DNA from: Brevibacterium picturae
Lineage (GTDB): Bacteria > Actinomycetota > Actinomycetes > Actinomycetales > Brevibacteriaceae
NCBI RefSeq assembly: GCF_030453725.1
Contig: NZ_JAKDJU010000007.1
Coordinates: 1 to 40,510, forward strand
Length of the DNA stretch: 40,510 nucleotides
Reading direction: 5' to 3'
A program made the translations under genes and the position numbers. Positions 1 through 8,235 of the stretch are shown here, in pieces. Positions within the stretch are counted from its first letter, which is position 1, and every line of letters starts with the position of its first letter. The notes beneath the pieces are model-generated. The model did not search any database and was not told the origin of the DNA. It saw nothing but the letters and a program-made list of their open reading frames with translations.

Positions 1-364
1 TCACCCGTCACCACACCAAAACACAGTGCGTTCACCAGGGGTGTCAGTTTCAATTGTGTACTTTCTGCCTTACGGCTCGCCGTACCAGCGGATATCTACT
101 CTACAGTGTTGTTTCGACCTTCGCAACTTGAAGTTCATCTTCAATTCGCTGGGATCAAACCTGATCAGAGTGACCGTTGCCGTTCCTTGCGGGCTGGCAA
201 CTCGGTACACACTACACACATGCGAGACCGTGTGCAAAATCGGCTGATTCGGCCCTTGCCAGCACAGAAGGAGCAGCGGTCGGCAATGCTCTTCGGCACC
301 CCTGTGCAGTCCCGGGTCTCGCCCTGCGCAGCCAACAGTTCCACCTTCCCCTGCAGAGGTGCGC
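1..364. other. Left-edge region without a recognisable gene
   Basis: I see no convincing coding region here. Several frames are open by chance but none gives a recognisable protein. The only clear structure is an interrupted palindrome, TACGGC-TC-GCCGTA at 71-84. The stretch lies downstream of the minus-strand SRAP gene, so it may hold that gene's 3' untranslated region and the end or regulatory region of a gene outside the window. No T-rich terminator is evident. Confidence 0.4.
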
Positions 365-1057
365 TCAGGCCACCGGTGCAGTCAGCTCTGGGCCGTCGTT
401 GCGCACGTTTCCCACGCTCTTGCCGACCTTGTGTCGAGTCACACTCGCTGGGTCCACCTGCGACAGGGTCGATTCCACCAATGGGGGAACGTTGCCGCTC
501 GGCACCGCGGGATCGATCCATTCATCGACGGCGCTGCGGTTGAGGAAGACCGGCATCCGATGGTGCACATCCTGCAGATGCCCTGCCGCTTCCATCGTCA
601 GAATCGTCGTCGACACCATCCAGGACTGGTCTGGCCGCTTCCAGAACTCGAAGAGGCCGGCCATGAAGAGCGGATCGCCACCTGCTGCGGACATCATCCA
701 CGGCTGTTTGCCGTCTTCCGTGGTCTCCCACTCGTAGTAGCCGGGGACCGGAACTGCGCAGCGGCGCCTCTTGATGGACTGCCGGAACATCGGCTTCTCG
801 AGGACAGTCTCCGACCGAGCGTTGAATGCTTTGAACCCGATCTTCGTGTCCTTCGCCCATCCCGGCACCAGTCCCCAGGAAGCAGTCTCCAGTCGCCGCG
901 TCAGCTGTCCTTCATCATCCAAGCGCTCGACGACGATAGGCACGAAGGAGCCTGGTGGCACGTTGTACCTGGGCGTGTAGTCGTAGGAGACGACGTCAAG
1001 GCGAAGCTCATCGGCGAGATCTGCCGGATCGAGAGACATATTGAGTCGACCGCACAT
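365..1057 (-). CDS. SOS response-associated peptidase (SRAP/YedK/HMCES family)
   Basis: The 230-residue protein begins Met-Cys-Gly-Arg. Removal of Met exposes Cys2, the residue which in YedK/HMCES forms a thiazolidine link with abasic sites in single-stranded DNA. The other family active-site residues are visible: Asn79 in FNARSET, Glu109 in GYYEW and His165/His166 in VHHRMPV. Length is normal for the family. The role is therefore likely shielding of abasic sites during replication (family knowledge, not shown here). The start is fixed by the need for Cys at position 2, and GAGAAG lies 8 nt upstream. The gene is divergent from the MarR gene with almost no space between them, so their promoters must overlap. 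Confidence 0.93.
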   Translation of the reverse strand: MCGRLNMSLDPADLADELRLDVVSYDYTPRYNVPPGSFVPIVVERLDDEGQLTRRLETASWGLVPGWAKDTKIGFKAFNARSETVLEKPMFRQSIKRRRCAVPVPGYYEWETTEDGKQPWMMSAAGGDPLFMAGLFEFWKRPDQSWMVSTTILTMEAAGHLQDVHHRMPVFLNRSAVDEWIDPAVPSGNVPPLVESTLSQVDPASVTRHKVGKSVGNVRNDGPELTAPVA

Positions 1058-1078
1058 GCGCTTATCTTCTCACTTCAC

Positions 1079-1084
1079 TACACT
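1079..1084 (+). promoter_or_regulatory. Likely -10 element of a leaderless MarR transcript
   Basis: TACACT matches the TANNNT consensus and ends 7 nt before the ATG at 1092. Transcription would therefore start at or one base before the start codon. No Shine-Dalgarno sequence is visible before that ATG, and no good -35 element is seen. Confidence 0.4.
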
Positions 1085-1091
1085 GTCGACA

Positions 1092-1607
1092 ATGGCGGCG
1101 GAAAAGACATCAGCGAGCAGACTCGACCCGATCGAGGAGTCCAGGAAGCAGTGGCTCGCCCACGGGTGGAACGATTCCACCGATGGCATGACGACCGTGA
1201 TCTCAGTGATGAGAGTCCATCAGCTGTTTCTCGCCAAGGTCGATGCCGCGCTCAAACCATTCGCGCTGACGTTCTCGCGATACGAGGTCCTCACACTTCT
1301 GTCCTTCACCAAATCGGGGACATTGCCGATGTCGAAGATCTCGGCCCGCCTCCAGGTTCACGCCACGTCGACGACGAATTCGGTCGATCGGCTCGAGAAG
1401 GCCGGCCTCGTGAAGAGACGCAGCCACCCCGACGACCGTCGCACCACACTCGTCGAGCTCACCGAGACCGGCCGTGCGCTGTCCTCACGCGCCACGGCCG
1501 CCCTCAATGACGAGGTATTCAGCTCACCTGCACTCGCCGGGGCCGACCTGGGCGGACTCCTGCCCCATCTCGAATCTCTGCGATCCGAGCTCGAAGGCCG
1601 CGACTGA
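1092..1607 (+). CDS. MarR-family transcriptional regulator
   Basis: A 171-residue winged-helix regulator. The core runs from about residue 30 to 135 and has the family pattern: a helical dimer segment (MRVHQLFLAKVDAAL), the recognition region (ATSTTNSVDRLEKAGLV), and the wing with the typical DDRRTTLVELTETG. An earlier in-frame ATG at 1041 would add 17 residues and overlap the SRAP gene. I prefer 1092 because TACACT is placed for a leaderless transcript starting there and the upstream residues look non-coding. The gene lies immediately before the acyl-CoA operon on the same strand, about 190 bp away. It may regulate that operon or itself, but its ligand is unknown. Confidence 0.88.
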   Translation: MAAEKTSASRLDPIEESRKQWLAHGWNDSTDGMTTVISVMRVHQLFLAKVDAALKPFALTFSRYEVLTLLSFTKSGTLPMSKISARLQVHATSTTNSVDRLEKAGLVKRRSHPDDRRTTLVELTETGRALSSRATAALNDEVFSSPALAGADLGGLLPHLESLRSELEGRD

Positions 1608-1701
1608 CGCCCCTCTCCCGACTGTGGGCCCTGCCTTTCCGCTGCGGGCCCTGCACTTCTCCCCTATCGGCGAACCCTGCGACGAGGCAGCTGCCCTGAA
1701 T

Positions 1702-1734
1702 TAGTTGGACGTCCAAGTATTTTCTCCGTATCGT
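1702..1734 (+). promoter_or_regulatory. Operator-like palindrome overlapping the acyl-CoA operon promoter
   Basis: TTGGACGTCCAA at 1705-1716 is a perfect 12-bp palindrome. It extends to TAGTTGGACGTCCAAGTA (1702-1719) with one mismatched pair. Its left half, TTGGAC (1705-1710), could serve as a -35 box. TATCGT (1729-1734) fits a -10 box after an 18-bp spacer. A dimeric repressor bound here would block the promoter. The regulator could be the upstream MarR protein or a TetR protein encoded elsewhere. Confidence 0.55.
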
Positions 1735-1796
1735 GGTGAACGTCATCACGTATGCGACAAGCCTCAATCGTGAATAGCCCTATCCGTGGAGGAACA

Positions 1797-2963
1797 ATGT
1801 CCCGCAGCACAGCAGCTGCCCTGCCGTTCGGTCTCACCGAAGAACAACAGACGATCTCCGGCATGGTGCGCGAATTCGCCGATTCCGAGATCGCTCCGCA
1901 CGCTCTGGAGTGGGACGCCGAGCACCACTTCCCTGTCGACGTGATCAAAAAGTCCGCCGACTTGGGCATGGGCGGAATCTACGTCAGCGAAGAGGCCGGG
2001 GGCACCGGGATGGGCCGCATGGATGCCGCCCTCATCTTCGAAGCGATGTCGACGGCCTGCCCCTCGGTCGCCGCGTACATCTCCATCCACAACATGGTGG
2101 CCTGGATGATCGACAAGTACGGCAGTGCCGAACTGAAGGAGAAGTACCTCGGGCCCCTCGTATCGATGGACAACCTCGGCAGCTATTGCCTGACCGAACC
2201 GAATGCAGGCTCCGATGCCGCCGCTCTGCGCACCTCGGCGAGGGAAGACGGTGACTCCTACGTCCTCAACGGCGTCAAACAGTTCATCTCCGGAGCCGGC
2301 GCCAGCGAAACGTACCTGGTGATGGCACGCTCCGGTCAGGATGGCTCCCGCGGCATCTCCGCTTTCATCCTCGAAAAGGGCATGGAGGGTCTCTCCTTCG
2401 GTCCCAACGAACAGAAGATGGGGTGGAGTGCACAACCGACCCGCCAAGTCATTATGGAAAACGTGCGCGTACCCAAGGAGAACCTCCTCGGCGAACCTGG
2501 TCAGGGTTTCAAGATCGCCATGTCCGGACTCGACGGAGGCCGGCTCAACATCGGCGCGTGTTCCTTGGGCGGTGGACAGTCAGCGCTCGAGAAGACCATC
2601 GCCTACATGGGCGAACGACAGGCCTTCGGCACGGAACTCGCCGGCTTCCAGGCACTGCGCTTCGACGTCGCAGAGATGCAGACGAAGCTCGAAGCCGCTC
2701 GTTCCCTCCTGTGGCGAGCCGCCGGTGCCTATGACGCGGGCGATCCGAACACCTCGCTGCTCTCCGCGATGGCGAAGCTCACAGCCACGGACTCGGGCTT
2801 CGAAGTCGCCAACCGAGCACTCCAATTGCACGGCGGCTATGGCTATCTGACAGAGTATGGAATTGAGAAGCTGGTGCGTGACCTGCGCGTCCACCAGATT
2901 CTGGAAGGCAGTAACGAAATCATGCGCGTGATCATTTCGCGCAAGAGCACAGGAGTGGGCTGA
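1797..2963 (+). CDS. Acyl-CoA dehydrogenase, isobutyryl-CoA dehydrogenase-like
   Basis: This 388-residue FAD flavoprotein belongs to the acyl-CoA dehydrogenase family and introduces an alpha,beta double bond into an acyl-CoA. The N-terminal helical domain is followed by the FAD/substrate motif CLTEPNAGSDAAALRT and the C-terminal helical domain. The C-terminal QILEGSNEIMRVIISR carries the catalytic Glu (about 370) and closely resembles the ACAD8/isobutyryl-CoA group. The start at 1797 has GGAGG just upstream; an ATG at 1752 lacks one and adds an untypical N-terminus. The next gene follows after 1 nt and is a probable 3-hydroxyisobutyryl-CoA hydrolase, which supports valine catabolism. A wider short/branched-chain substrate range remains possible. 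Confidence 0.92.
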   Translation: MSRSTAAALPFGLTEEQQTISGMVREFADSEIAPHALEWDAEHHFPVDVIKKSADLGMGGIYVSEEAGGTGMGRMDAALIFEAMSTACPSVAAYISIHNMVAWMIDKYGSAELKEKYLGPLVSMDNLGSYCLTEPNAGSDAAALRTSAREDGDSYVLNGVKQFISGAGASETYLVMARSGQDGSRGISAFILEKGMEGLSFGPNEQKMGWSAQPTRQVIMENVRVPKENLLGEPGQGFKIAMSGLDGGRLNIGACSLGGGQSALEKTIAYMGERQAFGTELAGFQALRFDVAEMQTKLEAARSLLWRAAGAYDAGDPNTSLLSAMAKLTATDSGFEVANRALQLHGGYGYLTEYGIEKLVRDLRVHQILEGSNEIMRVIISRKSTGVG

Positions 2964-2964
2964 T

Positions 2965-4023
2965 ATGACAACTGAAGCTGCGGCACCGCCAAGCGAAACC
3001 TCCGTCATCACCTCGAGCCACAACGGGGTGGGACGCATCGAACTCAACAAACCGAAACTGATCAATGCATTGGGCCAGGACATGGTGGGCGCCATCGACG
3101 ACGCTCTCAAGACCTGGCGCAACGATGACTCGATCACAGCAGTCCTGGTCACAGGACGGGGCGAACGTGGGCTGTGCGCCGGCGGAGACATCAAGGCCGT
3201 CTACAACGACATCGTGGCCGGCACCGATGAGAATGCCCGGTTCTGGAATCGCGAATACAAGATGAACCATGCGATCTCCGAATTCCCCAAGCCCTATGTC
3301 GTGATCATGAATGGCATCACGATGGGCGGCGGGGTCGGAATATCGGGACACGGTTCACACCGCATCGTCACCGACTCCACGAAGATCGGAATGCCGGAGA
3401 CCGGAATCGGTCTGTTCCCCGACGTCGGCGGCACACACCTGCTGGCCAATGCACCGGGCGAACTCGGCACCCACCTCGCCCTGACCGGTCTGCCGGTCGG
3501 TGCAGGGGCCGCGCTGGCCATGGGCCTTGCCGACCACTACGTTCCCGACGCGGATGTTCCCGGACTCATCGCCGACCTCGAAGCCGGCGGCGACGTTGCA
3601 GCGCTGATCGAGCGCTACGCCGCCGACGCTCCCGAGAACGAACTCGCCGAGGCTGCAAGCTGGATCGACGAATGCTACGCCCGAGACCGGGCAGAGGACA
3701 TCGTCGCGGCTCTGGCCGCACATGCGAATCCCGATGCCAATGCCGCAGCGAAGCTGATCGGGACCAAGGCCCCCACCTCGGTGAAGGTGACCCTGGCCGC
3801 CCTGCGCAACGCCGGGAACATGTCCTTGGCCGAGGTCCTCGAGCAGGATTACCGGGCGGCCGTCGCGCTGACTCGGCGTCCGGACCTGAAGGAGGGCATC
3901 CGCGCTCAGGTCATCGACAAGGATCGCAACCCGCAATGGTCGCCTGCCACGCTCGACGAGGTCAGCGACGAAACAGTCCACGACATTCTCACCACCGACC
4001 ACGAAGAGAAGGTGTTCGCATGA
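2965..4023 (+). CDS. Enoyl-CoA hydratase/isomerase family, probable 3-hydroxyisobutyryl-CoA hydrolase
   Basis: The 352-residue length is that of 3-hydroxyisobutyryl-CoA hydrolases and exceeds the 260 of plain crotonases. The oxyanion-hole segment GLCAGGDIK is near residue 75, GGGVGISGHGSHRI near 115, and the diagnostic PETGIGLFPDVGGTHLL near 140 contains the catalytic Glu. In valine breakdown the enzyme releases 3-hydroxyisobutyrate and CoA. AGGAG (2951-2955) precedes the ATG by 9 nt, inside the end of the upstream dehydrogenase gene. The stop overlaps the next start as ATGA, so the three genes are almost certainly co-transcribed and translationally coupled. Confidence 0.9.
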   Translation: MTTEAAAPPSETSVITSSHNGVGRIELNKPKLINALGQDMVGAIDDALKTWRNDDSITAVLVTGRGERGLCAGGDIKAVYNDIVAGTDENARFWNREYKMNHAISEFPKPYVVIMNGITMGGGVGISGHGSHRIVTDSTKIGMPETGIGLFPDVGGTHLLANAPGELGTHLALTGLPVGAGAALAMGLADHYVPDADVPGLIADLEAGGDVAALIERYAADAPENELAEAASWIDECYARDRAEDIVAALAAHANPDANAAAKLIGTKAPTSVKVTLAALRNAGNMSLAEVLEQDYRAAVALTRRPDLKEGIRAQVIDKDRNPQWSPATLDEVSDETVHDILTTDHEEKVFA

Positions 4024-4796
4024 GCAACTACGAAACAATCCTCACATCCGTCGACCAGGGTGTTGCCACCATCACGATCGACCGCCCGAAGGCCCTCAAC
4101 GCGCTGAATATGCAGGTGCTCACCGACGTCACCGACGCTGCCACCGCATTCGACGCCGACGATGACATCAAGGCGATCATCATCACGGGCAGCGGCAAGG
4201 CCTTCGCCGCCGGTGCCGACATCAAGGAGATGTCCGACCTCGACTTCGCGACCGCGTTCAAGGCCGACTGGTTCGCCGGCTGGACCCGCCTCACCGACGT
4301 TCGCAAACCGGTCATCACCGCAGTCAACGGATTCGCCCTCGGCGGCGGCTGCGAACTGGCGATGATGGGTGACATCCTCATCGCGTCGACGAAGGCGAAG
4401 TTCGGCCAGCCCGAGATCAACCTCGGCGTCCTTCCCGGCATGGGCGGATCTCAGCGTCTGACTCGCGCGATCGGCAAGGCGAAGTCCATGGACATGTGCC
4501 TGACCGGCCGGATGATGGACGCCGAGGAGGCCGAACGCTCCGGTCTCGTCGCACGCCTCGTCGAGCCCGAGGAACTGCTTCCCACAGCCAACGAGATCGC
4601 GCAGACGATCGCGTCCAAGTCCCGTATCGCCTCGGCGATGGTCAAGGAAGCGGTCAACACCGCGTTCGAAACGACGCTCGAGCAGGGACTGCGCTACGAA
4701 CGTCGCCTGTTCCACTCCACGCTGGCCACGAACGACCAGTCCGAGGGCATGGCCGCATTCGTCGAGAAGCGGGATGCGAACTTCACGGATTCCTGA
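4020..4796 (+). CDS. Enoyl-CoA hydratase (crotonase family)
   Basis: A 258-residue crotonase that hydrates 2-enoyl-CoA to 3-hydroxyacyl-CoA. Both catalytic glutamates are in place, in GGGCELAMMGD and in GQPEINLGVLPGMGG. The oxyanion-hole motif is FAAGADIKEM. The start overlaps the preceding stop (ATGA). In this setting it would hydrate methacrylyl-CoA between the dehydrogenase and the hydrolase, giving three consecutive valine steps. It could equally serve general beta-oxidation or isoleucine/leucine pathways. A strong terminator follows directly. Confidence 0.92.
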   Translation: MSNYETILTSVDQGVATITIDRPKALNALNMQVLTDVTDAATAFDADDDIKAIIITGSGKAFAAGADIKEMSDLDFATAFKADWFAGWTRLTDVRKPVITAVNGFALGGGCELAMMGDILIASTKAKFGQPEINLGVLPGMGGSQRLTRAIGKAKSMDMCLTGRMMDAEEAERSGLVARLVEPEELLPTANEIAQTIASKSRIASAMVKEAVNTAFETTLEQGLRYERRLFHSTLATNDQSEGMAAFVEKRDANFTDS

Positions 4797-4819
4797 CCGC
4801 CGCGAAACGCGTGCGGGTG

Positions 4820-4867
4820 CACCGATGGCGCAGACGAGTCGATCTCGTCTGCGCCATCGGTGTTTCT
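4820..4867 (+). terminator. Strong intrinsic terminator of the acyl-CoA operon
   Basis: A perfect 19-bp stem pairs 4820-4838 with 4844-4862 around the 5-nt loop TCGAT. It is followed by the short T-rich run TTTCT. It lies about 24 nt after the enoyl-CoA hydratase stop. Confidence 0.88.
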
Positions 4868-4884
4868 GCCCACATGATCACTTT

Positions 4885-4905
4885 TAACAATCGTTCAGTT
4901 AGAGT
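4885..4905 (+). promoter_or_regulatory. Promoter/operator-like site before the nitronate monooxygenase-family gene
   Basis: TAAC (4885-4888) and GTTA (4898-4901) form an inverted repeat, with AACAATCGTT inside it as a near-palindrome. TAGAGT (4900-4905) matches TANNNT and would start transcription about 25 nt before the ATG. The pattern resembles TetR-type operators. No convincing -35 box is seen. Confidence 0.35.
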
Positions 4906-4936
4906 GGAAAACGACTATCCACCCACAGGAGGCACT

Positions 4937-5926
4937 ATGAATTCTTTCGCCAATCTTCTCCCCCAGCTGCGGCTCCCGGTGCTCGGCTCCCCCATGTTCA
5001 TCGCATCGGGCCCCGAGCTGGTCAAGGCCCAGTGCCAATCCGGCATCATCGGCTCCTTCCCCACCCTCAATGCGCGCCCGGCCTCGATGCTCACCGATTG
5101 GTTGGACGAGATCCGTGAATCCAACACCGCGTTCACCGCAGCGAATCCGGCTCGGCCAGCGGCGCCGTTCTCCGTGAACCTCATCGTTCACCGTTCGAAC
5201 AACCGTTTGGAGTCTGACCTCGCCGAGGTGGTCCGGCAACAGGTGCCCATCGTGATCACCTCGCTGGGCGCACGAGAAGAGGTCAATGAGGCCGTGCACT
5301 CCTACGGCGGCATCGTCCTCCACGACGTGATCAACGACAAATTCGCGCACAAGGCCGTGGAGAAGGGTGCCGACGGTGTCATCGCCGTGGCCGCAGGTGC
5401 CGGCGGACATGCCGGGGCACTGTCACCGTTCGCCTTGGTCCAAGAGATTCGGTCCTGGTTCGACGGTCCGCTGCTGCTCTCGGGAGCGATTGCCCACGGC
5501 CGTTCGATCCTCGCGGCTCTGGCCGCCGGCGCGGACTGCGCCTATGTGGGCTCGGCATTCCTCTCGACGTCAGAGGCCAATGTCACCGAAGACTACAAGC
5601 AGATGATCGTCGACTCAGCGGCCGAGGACGTCGTCTACTCGAGCTACTTCACCGGGGTCAAGGGCAACTACCTGCGCGGGTCGATCACAGCCTCGGGTCT
5701 CGATCCCGACAACCTTCCCGACGCCGACCCGACGAAAATGGACTTCGGCACGAAGGAGGGCTCGGACTCGAAGGCGTGGAAGGACATCTGGGGCTCGGGC
5801 CAAGGCATCGGCGTCCTCGACTCCAAGCGCACCACTGCCGAACTCGTCGAGGACCTGGCAACTCAGTTCGAGGCCGCGAAGAAGGAGCTCGACGCTCGCC
5901 TGAATACGGCTGTCGGTGTCGGCTGA
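4937..5926 (+). CDS. Nitronate monooxygenase / 2-nitropropane dioxygenase family flavoprotein
   Basis: A 329-residue FMN-dependent TIM-barrel protein. Visible family features are the N-terminal LPVLGSPMFIASGPELVKA, the GAGGHAG segment (about residue 155) and the phosphate-binding LLLSGAIAHGRSILAALAAGADCAYVGS. Family members oxidise alkyl nitronates or, in related groups, act as FMN reductases, so the substrate cannot be set from sequence. AGGAGG (4927-4932) sits 4 nt before the ATG and fixes the start. The gene lies after the acyl-CoA operon terminator and has its own probable promoter. It converges on the App1-like gene, with only 14 bp between the stops. Confidence 0.85.
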   Translation: MNSFANLLPQLRLPVLGSPMFIASGPELVKAQCQSGIIGSFPTLNARPASMLTDWLDEIRESNTAFTAANPARPAAPFSVNLIVHRSNNRLESDLAEVVRQQVPIVITSLGAREEVNEAVHSYGGIVLHDVINDKFAHKAVEKGADGVIAVAAGAGGHAGALSPFALVQEIRSWFDGPLLLSGAIAHGRSILAALAAGADCAYVGSAFLSTSEANVTEDYKQMIVDSAAEDVVYSSYFTGVKGNYLRGSITASGLDPDNLPDADPTKMDFGTKEGSDSKAWKDIWGSGQGIGVLDSKRTTAELVEDLATQFEAAKKELDARLNTAVGVG

Positions 5927-5940
5927 ACCGCACTGAACTC

Positions 5941-6990
5941 TCAGATCGTGGAGATGATGCCCCGTTCGGTCAGGCGCGATGACAGTCCTGCACCGTCCGG
6001 GGCATAGATCCACGGCACGCCCTGGCCGCGACCATGGCGCTTCGAACGACCACCAGCCCAGACGGCTTCACCGACGGTGAGCTGGCGGATGGCAACAGCG
6101 GCGACATTGTCAGGGTGGTTGTCCACGAATTCGCCGTAGACCTCTTCGTCCTTCTGCCCGTCGTCGCCGATGAGCAGCCATTTCATCCACGGGAACTCTC
6201 GCGACAACCGCTCCAGGGAATTGCGTTTGTGCTCCTTGCCGGAACGGAACACCCGAGTTGTCGTCGGCCCCCAATCGGTGAGCAGCAGGGGCCCCATCGG
6301 GTAGAGATTGCGGGACAGGAACCGTTTGATCGTCAGAGCCGAGTTCCAGGCCCCCGTCGACAGGTAGACCATCGGAGAGTTGGGACGCATATAGGTGATC
6401 CGGTCATAGAGAACAGCCATTCCTGCCACCGGCGACCTGGCGTGCTCGCTGAGGACGAAGGTGTTCCAAGCGGCCAGAAACGGCCTTGGCAGTGAGGTGA
6501 CCATGACTGTGTCGTCGATGTCGGAGATGATGCCGAACGTCGAGTCCTCACCGATGATCCGCACGGCCGCGGAATCGACGAGCGACCCATCGGTCCACAG
6601 TTCGATCTCCGTCTCACCGGGCTGGAAGTCCCCTGGAATGACCGTATCGATGATGCCGCCCCGATCGGCGGTGACCATGTGCTCCTCGTCGTTGACACGC
6701 ACCCATGCCGTGTCATTGGGCAGGGGCACATTGACAAAGGACTTCCACCCCCGGATGCTTGCCTGCAGATCCGCCGCCGGCTGCCCGGTCGGTGTCAGGA
6801 CCAGACGGCCGAGCACTCTCACCCACCCAGTCCCGCCGTAGGTGTCATAGGCGATGACCGTGCGCTGATAGGTGTGATCGGTGGCGCGATTCTGCAGCCA
6901 GCCGTTGAAACGATCCTCCATCCGTGCCGCGGTATGCAGCATGTCCGGGGTGAGATTCAGCGGTCCCTCTTCGGGTTTCTTCTTCGCCAC
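5941..6990 (-). CDS. App1-like phosphatidate phosphatase domain protein (DUF2183)
   Basis: A 349-residue protein with the haloacid-dehalogenase-type motif ISDIDDTVMVTS at about residue 170 (DxDDT; the two outer Asp are the expected nucleophile and acid/base). VYLSTGAWNSA and LLIGDDGQKDEEVY supply the later HAD motifs. The fungal App1 homologue is a Mg-dependent phosphatidate phosphatase; bacterial members are little studied. The N-terminal half (about 1-160) looks like a beta-rich domain that normally accompanies it. The start codon is GTG with AAGGAAG just upstream. It follows trpS by about 50 bp on the same strand, so the two may share a transcript. Confidence 0.82.
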   Translation of the reverse strand: MAKKKPEEGPLNLTPDMLHTAARMEDRFNGWLQNRATDHTYQRTVIAYDTYGGTGWVRVLGRLVLTPTGQPAADLQASIRGWKSFVNVPLPNDTAWVRVNDEEHMVTADRGGIIDTVIPGDFQPGETEIELWTDGSLVDSAAVRIIGEDSTFGIISDIDDTVMVTSLPRPFLAAWNTFVLSEHARSPVAGMAVLYDRITYMRPNSPMVYLSTGAWNSALTIKRFLSRNLYPMGPLLLTDWGPTTTRVFRSGKEHKRNSLERLSREFPWMKWLLIGDDGQKDEEVYGEFVDNHPDNVAAVAIRQLTVGEAVWAGGRSKRHGRGQGVPWIYAPDGAGLSSRLTERGIISTI

Positions 6991-7042
6991 GGTTCTTCCT
7001 TCACACTCGTCGCACGTCAGGTCGGATCGGGTCGAAGCCGGC

Positions 7043-8038
7043 TCAGACGAATCCGATCTTGTCGTAGACGTCTCGCAGGGTCACCTCGGCGATCTCATTG
7101 GCCTTGGCTGCACCGGCGTCGAGGATCGCCTGGAGCTGGGCCCGGTCCTGCAGGAGCTCTTCGGTCCGCTCACGAACGGGGGCGAGCGATTCGACGGCGA
7201 TCTCGGCCAGGTCGACCTTGAGGTGGCCGTACATCTTCCCCTCATAGTCGGCGACGATGTCGTCCACCGGCCGCGAGGTCAGCGAGGAGTAGATCGTGAG
7301 CAGGTTGGACACACCGGGCTTGGCCTGCGGATCGTAGGCGATTTCCTTGCCGTCATCGGTGACGGCGGATTTGATCTTCTTCGTCAGCGACTTCGCGTCG
7401 TCGAGGAGGTCGATGCGGCCCTGAGGGCTGGGCAGAGATTTCGACATCTTCGCGCCCGGGTTCTGCAGGTCGTAGATCTTCGCGGTCGCCTTGAGGATCT
7501 GGGCCTCGGGAACGACGAACGTCTCACCGAACCGGTAGTTGAAGCGTTCGGCCAGATTCCTCGTCAGCTCGAGATGCTGGCGCTGATCCTCACCGACGGG
7601 CACCATCTGCGGATTGTAGAGGAGGATGTCGGCGGCCATCAGCGCGGGGTAGGTGAGGAGGCCCAGGGACACATGCTCCTGCTTGGCCGACTTGTCCTTG
7701 AACTGCGTCATCCGGCTGGCCTCGCCCATCGAGGTGGTGCATTCGAGGACCCACGACAGCTGTGGGTGTGCCGGCACCTGGGACTGGACGAAGATCGTCG
7801 ACTTCTCCGGATCGAGGCCCGCCGCAATGAACTGCGCTGCAGTGCGCAGGGTCCTCTCGCGCAGGTCCGTGGGGTCCTGCTCGACGGTGATCGCGTGCAT
7901 GTTCGCGATGAAGTAGAAGGCATCGTGTGACTCCTGATGCGCCACGAACTGCTGCAGAGCTCCGATGAAGTTACCCAGGTGCAGGGAGTCGGAAGTGGCC
8001 TGAATGCCGGAAACGGTGCGTGGCAGAGAAGAAGTCAT
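7043..8038 (-). CDS. trpS: Tryptophanyl-tRNA synthetase
   Basis: A class I aminoacyl-tRNA synthetase that charges tRNA-Trp. From the chosen start the protein is 331 residues, a normal bacterial length. It shows the HIGH-type signature SLHLGNFIGAL (about residue 20) and the KMSKS loop in GAKMSKSLPSPQGR. The open frame reaches upstream to 8215, but those extra residues are not family-like. Start candidates are adjacent ATGs at 8041 and 8038, or 8062; none has a good Shine-Dalgarno, so the exact start is uncertain by a few codons. The gene is divergent from the SMR pair across a gap of about 200 bp. Confidence 0.96.
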   Translation of the reverse strand: MTSSLPRTVSGIQATSDSLHLGNFIGALQQFVAHQESHDAFYFIANMHAITVEQDPTDLRERTLRTAAQFIAAGLDPEKSTIFVQSQVPAHPQLSWVLECTTSMGEASRMTQFKDKSAKQEHVSLGLLTYPALMAADILLYNPQMVPVGEDQRQHLELTRNLAERFNYRFGETFVVPEAQILKATAKIYDLQNPGAKMSKSLPSPQGRIDLLDDAKSLTKKIKSAVTDDGKEIAYDPQAKPGVSNLLTIYSSLTSRPVDDIVADYEGKMYGHLKVDLAEIAVESLAPVRERTEELLQDRAQLQAILDAGAAKANEIAEVTLRDVYDKIGFV

Positions 8039-8200
8039 CATAGAACCATGATGCCACTTCATCACCTCGTCGTCGCAGACCACCCCATGCGCGCCGAGGA
8101 CGCTGAAGCGAGAGTCACCGTCCCGCGAGCAGAGCCTGCCCCGCCAGGAACCTGCGACGCCGTGCGGGGAGTCGTCCGCACCGATCCGGGCCCGCACGAT

Positions 8201-8229
8201 TTCGGCCACAGGCACCGATGCTCGATACT
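8201..8229 (+). promoter_or_regulatory. Promoter placed for a leaderless SMR transcript
   Basis: GATACT (8224-8229) is a good -10 box. TTCGGC (8201-8206) is a weak -35 box at a 17-bp spacer. Transcription would begin at about 8236, exactly the GTG chosen as the start of the first SMR gene. No ribosome binding site is present. Confidence 0.5.
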
Positions 8230-8235
8230 TGTCCT

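Noticed and set aside
359..1510. Plus-strand open frame through the SRAP gene and into MarR
   Set aside because: It overlaps two well-supported genes in other frames and has no protein-like features.
8039..8215. N-terminal extension of trpS
   Set aside because: The extra 59 residues do not resemble any TrpS N-terminus and would overlap the SMR promoter region.
8039..8235. Guanidine riboswitch upstream of the SMR pair
   Set aside because: The promoter appears to start transcription at the GTG itself, leaving no leader in which a riboswitch could form.
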